Positions 5,556 through 8,784 of a DNA stretch of 8,784 bases are shown here, piece by piece. Location of the stretch: positions 1 to 8,784 of the forward strand of contig JAISWP010000268.1 in the NCBI GenBank assembly GCA_031271065.1, written 5' to 3'. This stretch comes from Synergistaceae bacterium. GTDB taxonomy: Bacteria > Synergistota > Synergistia > Synergistales > Synergistaceae. The translations under genes and the position numbers were made by a program. The number at the start of each line of letters is the position of its first letter. Positions within the stretch are counted from its first letter, which is position 1. The notes below the pieces were generated by a model that saw only the letters and a list, made by a program, of their open reading frames with translations, was not told the DNA's origin and searched no databases.

Positions 5556-6566
5556 ATGACTGAAATGACCCTCGGGGACGCCGCCCGGCTTACAGGGGGA
5601 CTCCTGGTAGGCGACGGGGACAGGATCGTCCGCGGGGTATGCTCCCCCGAAGACGCGAGAGAGGACATGCTATGCGTCATCTGGGACAAAAAAGCGCTTG
5701 ACAGCATCCCCAAAAATATTCCCGTCCTGTCGTCGACCGGCGCCGTCACAGGCCGCGACGGTATAGAGCTCGAAAACCCCAGATCGTCGCTCATCTTTTT
5801 AATGCCGCACTTCGACAGGAGGATCGGCGACCCTCCCGGCGTTCATCCTTCGGCCGCGGTGCACCCGTCCGCCTCGTTGGGTGAAGACTGCGTGATAGGC
5901 CCCTGCTGCGTCGTCTCAAGCGGGGCGGTCGTCGGCAGCCGCGCGGTGCTTCAGGCCAATGTATTCGTGGGGAAAAACGTGATCATCGGAGAAGGGACCC
6001 GCGTAGAGGCGGGGGCTGCGCTGCAGGATTTTGTCGAGATAGGCGGAAATGTCATCATACATTCCGGCGCCGCCATAGGCTGTGACGGATTTGGCTTCGC
6101 GCCGGGGGAGGACGGGGCGTGGAGGAGGATTCCCCAGACGGGGACGGTGATAATAGGCGACGATGCGGAGATAGGCCCCAACTGTACGGTGGACCGGGCC
6201 ACCTTCGGCGCCACGAGAATCGGCAGAGGGACCAAACTGGGGGCGTGCATCCATATCGCCCATAACTGCGATATAGGACCCGATTCGATGCTGGTGGGTT
6301 TCTCCGCCATCGGAGGCAGCGTCAGAACGGGGCGCGGCCTTCTCGCGGCGGGGATGACGGGCATAGCCGATCACGTGAGCGTCGGGGACCGGGTGACGAT
6401 AGCCGGGAGGACCGGCGTCACGAAGGATGTCCCGGACGGCCTGACGATCTCCGGCTTTCCGGCGCAGGAACACTCCGCCGAGAAACGTTTCCAGGCATAT
6501 TTGAGAAAAGTGCGCGATTACGGGGAACGGCTGAAAAAACTGGAGCGCATCCTGGACGGGAAGTGA
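5556..6566 (+). CDS. lpxD: UDP-3-O-(3-hydroxyacyl)glucosamine N-acyltransferase LpxD
   Basis: Third step of lipid A synthesis in the cytoplasm: transfers a 3-hydroxyacyl chain from ACP to the free amine of UDP-3-O-acyl-glucosamine. At 336 residues it has the usual family length. An N-terminal uridine-binding-type domain covers about 1-95, a left-handed parallel beta-helix of hexapeptide repeats about 97-285, and a C-terminal helix about 308-334 ends the chain. Diagnostic motifs are GFGFAPGEDGAWRRIPQTG (from 178), IGPNCTVDRATFG (206-218) and IHIAHNCDIG (232-241), with His236 matching the catalytic His239 of E. coli. ATG 5556 has GGGAG 8 nt upstream. The TGA lies two bases before the lpxC ATG. 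It works directly after LpxC, encoded next. Confidence 0.96.
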   Translation: MTEMTLGDAARLTGGLLVGDGDRIVRGVCSPEDAREDMLCVIWDKKALDSIPKNIPVLSSTGAVTGRDGIELENPRSSLIFLMPHFDRRIGDPPGVHPSAAVHPSASLGEDCVIGPCCVVSSGAVVGSRAVLQANVFVGKNVIIGEGTRVEAGAALQDFVEIGGNVIIHSGAAIGCDGFGFAPGEDGAWRRIPQTGTVIIGDDAEIGPNCTVDRATFGATRIGRGTKLGACIHIAHNCDIGPDSMLVGFSAIGGSVRTGRGLLAAGMTGIADHVSVGDRVTIAGRTGVTKDVPDGLTISGFPAQEHSAEKRFQAYLRKVRDYGERLKKLERILDGK

Positions 6567-6568
6567 AT

Positions 6569-7408
6569 ATGGCACGTTTCAGGCGCACTTTGGGCAAAGA
6601 GGTCTCCTGGCGGGGGAGGGGCATACATACGGGCCGCGAATCGGGCGTCAGAGTGCTGCCGGCGGAACCGGGAGAGGGGATAATATTTTCGCTGGATTCC
6701 GGACGTTTCCCCGTAAAAGACGCCTTTCGCGACGGCAGCAGGCGAAGCATGGAACTCACGTTCCCCGGAGGCGGATCGGTCCGGACCGTCGAGCATCTGC
6801 TGGCGGCTATAGCCGGCGTCGGACTCGACGACGCCGTCATAGCGCCGGAGGGGCCGGAAATACCGATACTCGACGGGAGCGCGTTTCTTTTTGCCTCCGC
6901 GATGATAGAAGGAGGCGTCGTCGAAACGGATATTCCGTATAACCCGGCGTATCTTTCATCTCCGATATGCGTCTGCGACGGCCCTTCGTCGGTCTGCGCG
7001 ATACCGTCGGAGGAGTTTCGGATAACGTACGTGATAGATTATCCAGGCTCCGCCATAGGGACGGAGATGAAGGACGTTTTGGTGACGGAGGAGACGTTTA
7101 TGTCCGAAATCGCGCCGGCCCGGACCTTTTGCCTCGAATCGGAGGCCGATTCTCTGCGAGAGGCTGGCCTCGCGCTGGGGGGCAGTCTCGAAAATACCCT
7201 CGTCATAGGCGCCGGCGGCCCGCTGGGTTCGGGTTACAGGGTGGAGCGGGAGTGCGCCGCTCACAAAATAGCGGATTTTATGGGGGATATGGCCTGCGCG
7301 GGTTTTACGGCGAATGCCCGTTATATATGCGTCCGGGCGGGACACAGGCTCCATTCCCGTTTAATGGACCGGATAGCTAAAAGCGCTTTGAACAATTCAG
7401 GGAGGTGA
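6569..7408 (+). CDS. lpxC: UDP-3-O-acyl-N-acetylglucosamine deacetylase LpxC
   Basis: Zinc enzyme for the committed step of lipid A synthesis: removes the acetyl group from UDP-3-O-acyl-GlcNAc so that LpxD can acylate the amine. At 279 residues it is somewhat shorter than the 305 of E. coli, but both sub-domains are complete. Catalytic residues are visible: Glu75 and His76 in VRTVEHLLAA; Thr186 in ARTFCL; His232, Lys233 and Asp236 in CAAHKIADFMGD; and His259 in RAGHRLHSRL. These match E. coli Glu78, the zinc ligands His79, His238 and Asp242, and His265. The start is probably ATG 6569 (GGG at 6558-6560, 8 nt away). A GTG at 6563 overlapping the lpxD stop would add two residues but leaves only 2 nt from that site. 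It is not fused to FabZ, unlike in Bacteroidota. Confidence 0.95.
   Translation: MARFRRTLGKEVSWRGRGIHTGRESGVRVLPAEPGEGIIFSLDSGRFPVKDAFRDGSRRSMELTFPGGGSVRTVEHLLAAIAGVGLDDAVIAPEGPEIPILDGSAFLFASAMIEGGVVETDIPYNPAYLSSPICVCDGPSSVCAIPSEEFRITYVIDYPGSAIGTEMKDVLVTEETFMSEIAPARTFCLESEADSLREAGLALGGSLENTLVIGAGGPLGSGYRVERECAAHKIADFMGDMACAGFTANARYICVRAGHRLHSRLMDRIAKSALNNSGR
7401..7405 (+). promoter_or_regulatory. Ribosome binding site that fixes the fabZ start
   Basis: GGAGG lies 8 nt before GTG 7414. It also overlaps GTG 7405, which therefore cannot use it, so the later GTG is preferred. The site sits at the very end of lpxC, just before its stop. Confidence 0.7.
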
Positions 7409-7413
7409 CGGCC

Positions 7414-7920
7414 GTGGAGGACGAAAAAAAAGGAAAACAGTTCTTCGATATCAACAAAATAAAGGATTTTCTACCGCACAGGTATCCGTTCCTGCTTGTG
7501 GACAGGATACTGGAGATCGATCTCGACGGTCCTGAAAAGAGGGTTGTCGGAATAAAGAACGTGTCGGTGAACGAACCGTTCTTTCAGGGGCATTTTCCCA
7601 GCGAGCCGGTGATGCCGGGAGTCCTGATACTGGAGGCTATGGGGCAGGTGGGCTGCGTCGTGATGGCAGCGGAGCAGGAACGCCAGAAAGTACATCTCGG
7701 CGAGCGCAGGGTAGCATTTCTCACCGCCATCTACGAGGCGAAGTTCAGACGCCCCGTCGTCCCGGGAGATCAGCTGCGCACGGAAGCCACTCTGATCCGT
7801 TTTCGCGGGAAGATAGGGAAGATGAAATTCGTCAGCACAGTGGACGGGGAAGTGGCGGCCGAGGCGGAGATGGGTTTTGTGAGCGCGGCCGCCCTCACCA
7901 TCGACGGGCAGGAAGATTAG
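7414..7920 (+). CDS. fabZ: 3-hydroxyacyl-ACP dehydratase FabZ
   Basis: Hot-dog-fold dehydratase of fatty acid elongation: removes water from 3-hydroxyacyl-ACP to give trans-2-enoyl-ACP. It therefore competes with LpxA and LpxD for the same acyl donor, which is why the genes cluster in many diderms. It has 168 residues. The conserved opening FLPHRYPFLLVDRI (19-32) and the active-site motif FQGHFPSEPVMPGVLILEAMGQVG (57-80) supply catalytic His60 and Glu74. It is a free-standing protein with its own start (GTG 7414) and ribosome site. An N-terminal run of eight A (7424-7431) encodes part of a Lys-rich tail. lpxA starts 3 nt after the stop. Confidence 0.95.
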   Translation: MEDEKKGKQFFDINKIKDFLPHRYPFLLVDRILEIDLDGPEKRVVGIKNVSVNEPFFQGHFPSEPVMPGVLILEAMGQVGCVVMAAEQERQKVHLGERRVAFLTAIYEAKFRRPVVPGDQLRTEATLIRFRGKIGKMKFVSTVDGEVAAEAEMGFVSAAALTIDGQED

Positions 7921-7923
7921 GCT

Positions 7924-8742
7924 ATGCCGGAAACTTCGATTCACGAGACCGCGATAGTATCGCCCAAAGCGATCCTCGGCGCCGGAGTGTCGGTGGGGCC
8001 GTTTTCCATAATCGACGGCGGGGCGAGCGTCGGAGATGGGACCGTCATAGGCGCATACGTCCATCTCACGTCTTACGTGGAAATAGGGCGCGGCTGCCAT
8101 ATATATGACAGCACAGTGATAGGGCATCCCCCCCAGGACCATGATTTTGCCGGGGAGACGTCGTATGTGCGCATAGAGGACGACGTCGTCATAAGGGAGA
8201 ACGTCACCGTCCACCGGGCTACCGGGGAGGGGCTCGCCACGCGCGTGGGGAAGGGGACCATGCTGATGGAGGGCTGCCACCTGGGGCATAACGTAAAGGT
8301 AGGTCAATACTGCACCCTTACGAACAAAGCCGGCCTTTCGGGCCACGTCCTGACAGGGGATTACGTGGTGATAGGCGGACTGGCCGGGCTGCATCAGTTC
8401 GTCCGGGTCGGCTCCTACGCTATGGTCGGAGGGATGGCGAAGGTCGTCATGGACGTTCCTCCGTATTCTCTGGTGGACGGCAATCCAGCCTCGATGTTCG
8501 GCCTGAATTCGGTGGGACTGCGCAGGAGAGGTTTCGACCAGCAGGAGAGGAATAAGATAAAAAAAATATATAAGCTGCTGTTCGAGGGAGCTCCCACCCT
8601 CGAGGACGCTATGGAGCTGGTGTCGAAGCGTTACCCGGACGACGGGCTGGCGGACGGGATAATAGCTTTCGCGAGGGAAAGCAGAAGAGGCCTGTACCAC
8701 TGGCGTCCCGGGTCGGCCGAACACAGGGGGCGCGCCAGGTGA
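7924..8742 (+). CDS. lpxA: UDP-N-acetylglucosamine acyltransferase LpxA
   Basis: First step of lipid A synthesis: moves a 3-hydroxyacyl chain from ACP to the 3-OH of UDP-GlcNAc. It has 272 residues. The left-handed beta-helix of hexapeptide repeats covers about 1-185, and a C-terminal helical domain about 190-258 begins with the family signature GNPASMFGLNSVGLRRRGF. His122 in LGHNVKVG matches catalytic His125 of E. coli, and His157 in GLHQF matches His160. Gly170 in MVGG aligns with E. coli Gly173, a residue whose replacement by Met shortens the acyl chain used, so a long hydroxyacyl chain (about C14) is plausible. A polar C-terminal tail of roughly ten residues exceeds the E. coli length. 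ATG 7924 has AGGAAG 8 nt upstream. The stop overlaps the next gene's GTG by 4 nt. Confidence 0.96.
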   Translation: MPETSIHETAIVSPKAILGAGVSVGPFSIIDGGASVGDGTVIGAYVHLTSYVEIGRGCHIYDSTVIGHPPQDHDFAGETSYVRIEDDVVIRENVTVHRATGEGLATRVGKGTMLMEGCHLGHNVKVGQYCTLTNKAGLSGHVLTGDYVVIGGLAGLHQFVRVGSYAMVGGMAKVVMDVPPYSLVDGNPASMFGLNSVGLRRRGFDQQERNKIKKIYKLLFEGAPTLEDAMELVSKRYPDDGLADGIIAFARESRRGLYHWRPGSAEHRGRAR

Positions 8743-8784
8743 TACGCCTTGTCGGGATGGACGTGGACGGGACTCTCACGGACG
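8739..8784 (+). CDS. N-terminus of a HAD-superfamily hydrolase, possibly KdsC-like; truncated by the window edge
   Basis: Only 15 codons are present, reading (M)IRLVGMDVDGTLTD. DVDGTLTD is HAD motif I (DxDxT), with the first Asp as the expected nucleophile. The start is GTG 8739, overlapping the lpxA stop as GTGA, with AGGGGG (8725-8730) 8 nt upstream, so translation is probably coupled. A motif this close to the N-terminus, together with an lpx cluster, fits KdsC, the Kdo-8-phosphate phosphatase that produces Kdo for the lipid A inner core. Other HAD phosphatases (Cof type, for example) start in a similar way, so only the superfamily is secure. Confidence 0.75.
   Translation, partial: MIRLVGMDVDGTLTD

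Noticed and set aside
5850..6400. Repetitive DNA in lpxD and lpxA
   Set aside because: The periodicity is the protein hexapeptide repeat of the beta-helix, not a DNA repeat.
6563..7920. LpxC-FabZ fusion as in Bacteroidota
   Set aside because: There is a TGA at 7406-7408 and a separate ribosome site and GTG start for fabZ, so they are two proteins.
7471..8724. Long open frame on the minus strand opposite fabZ and lpxA
   Set aside because: It spans two convincing plus-strand genes and their junction, and is low-complexity and unrecognisable; a shadow of codon bias.

Overview
The window reads as a stretch of chromosome from a Gram-negative (diderm) bacterium with a GC-rich genome. Nearly all of it is coding, and every confident gene is on the plus strand. 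Ile ATA and Arg AGG/AGA codons are common despite the high GC, start codons are often TTG or GTG, and the early lipid A genes sit directly behind a three-POTRA BamA. Together these suggest the phylum Synergistota. That is an inference from style and gene order, not a database result.

Layout. Positions 1-159 form an AT-rich upstream region with a 7-bp inverted repeat, a possible outward-reading partial gene and an 18-codon upstream ORF. Positions 160-855 encode a histidine-phosphatase-family enzyme. A promoter-like region (873-899) leads into a short sigma-70-family factor (937-1521), whose stop codon lies inside an intrinsic terminator (1514-1551). Next is a single-pass membrane protein of unknown family (1573-2247), then a GC-rich hairpin (2251-2273). 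From 2323 to the right edge there is a tightly packed cluster: bamA, an unrecognised secreted beta-rich protein that overlaps bamA by 41 nt, lpxD, lpxC, fabZ, lpxA and the first codons of a HAD-superfamily gene.

How it works together. BamA inserts beta-barrel proteins into the outer membrane. LpxA, LpxC and LpxD carry out the first three committed steps of lipid A synthesis. FabZ makes fatty acyl precursors in the same 3-hydroxyacyl-ACP pool that LpxA and LpxD draw on. The HAD enzyme is probably a KdsC-type Kdo-8-phosphate phosphatase, which would supply the sugar added to lipid A next. The cluster therefore couples assembly of outer-membrane protein and lipopolysaccharide.

The two least conventional elements are: (i) a sigma factor plus a membrane-anchored, Cys-containing protein just upstream, which could be a local envelope regulatory pair; and (ii) the secreted protein at 4226-5533, which occupies the place where many diderms have the chaperone gene ompH/skp but looks like POTRA-type folds followed by a small beta-barrel. 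The rest is ordinary core biology. I saw no RNA genes, CRISPR arrays, insertion sequences or large DNA repeats.
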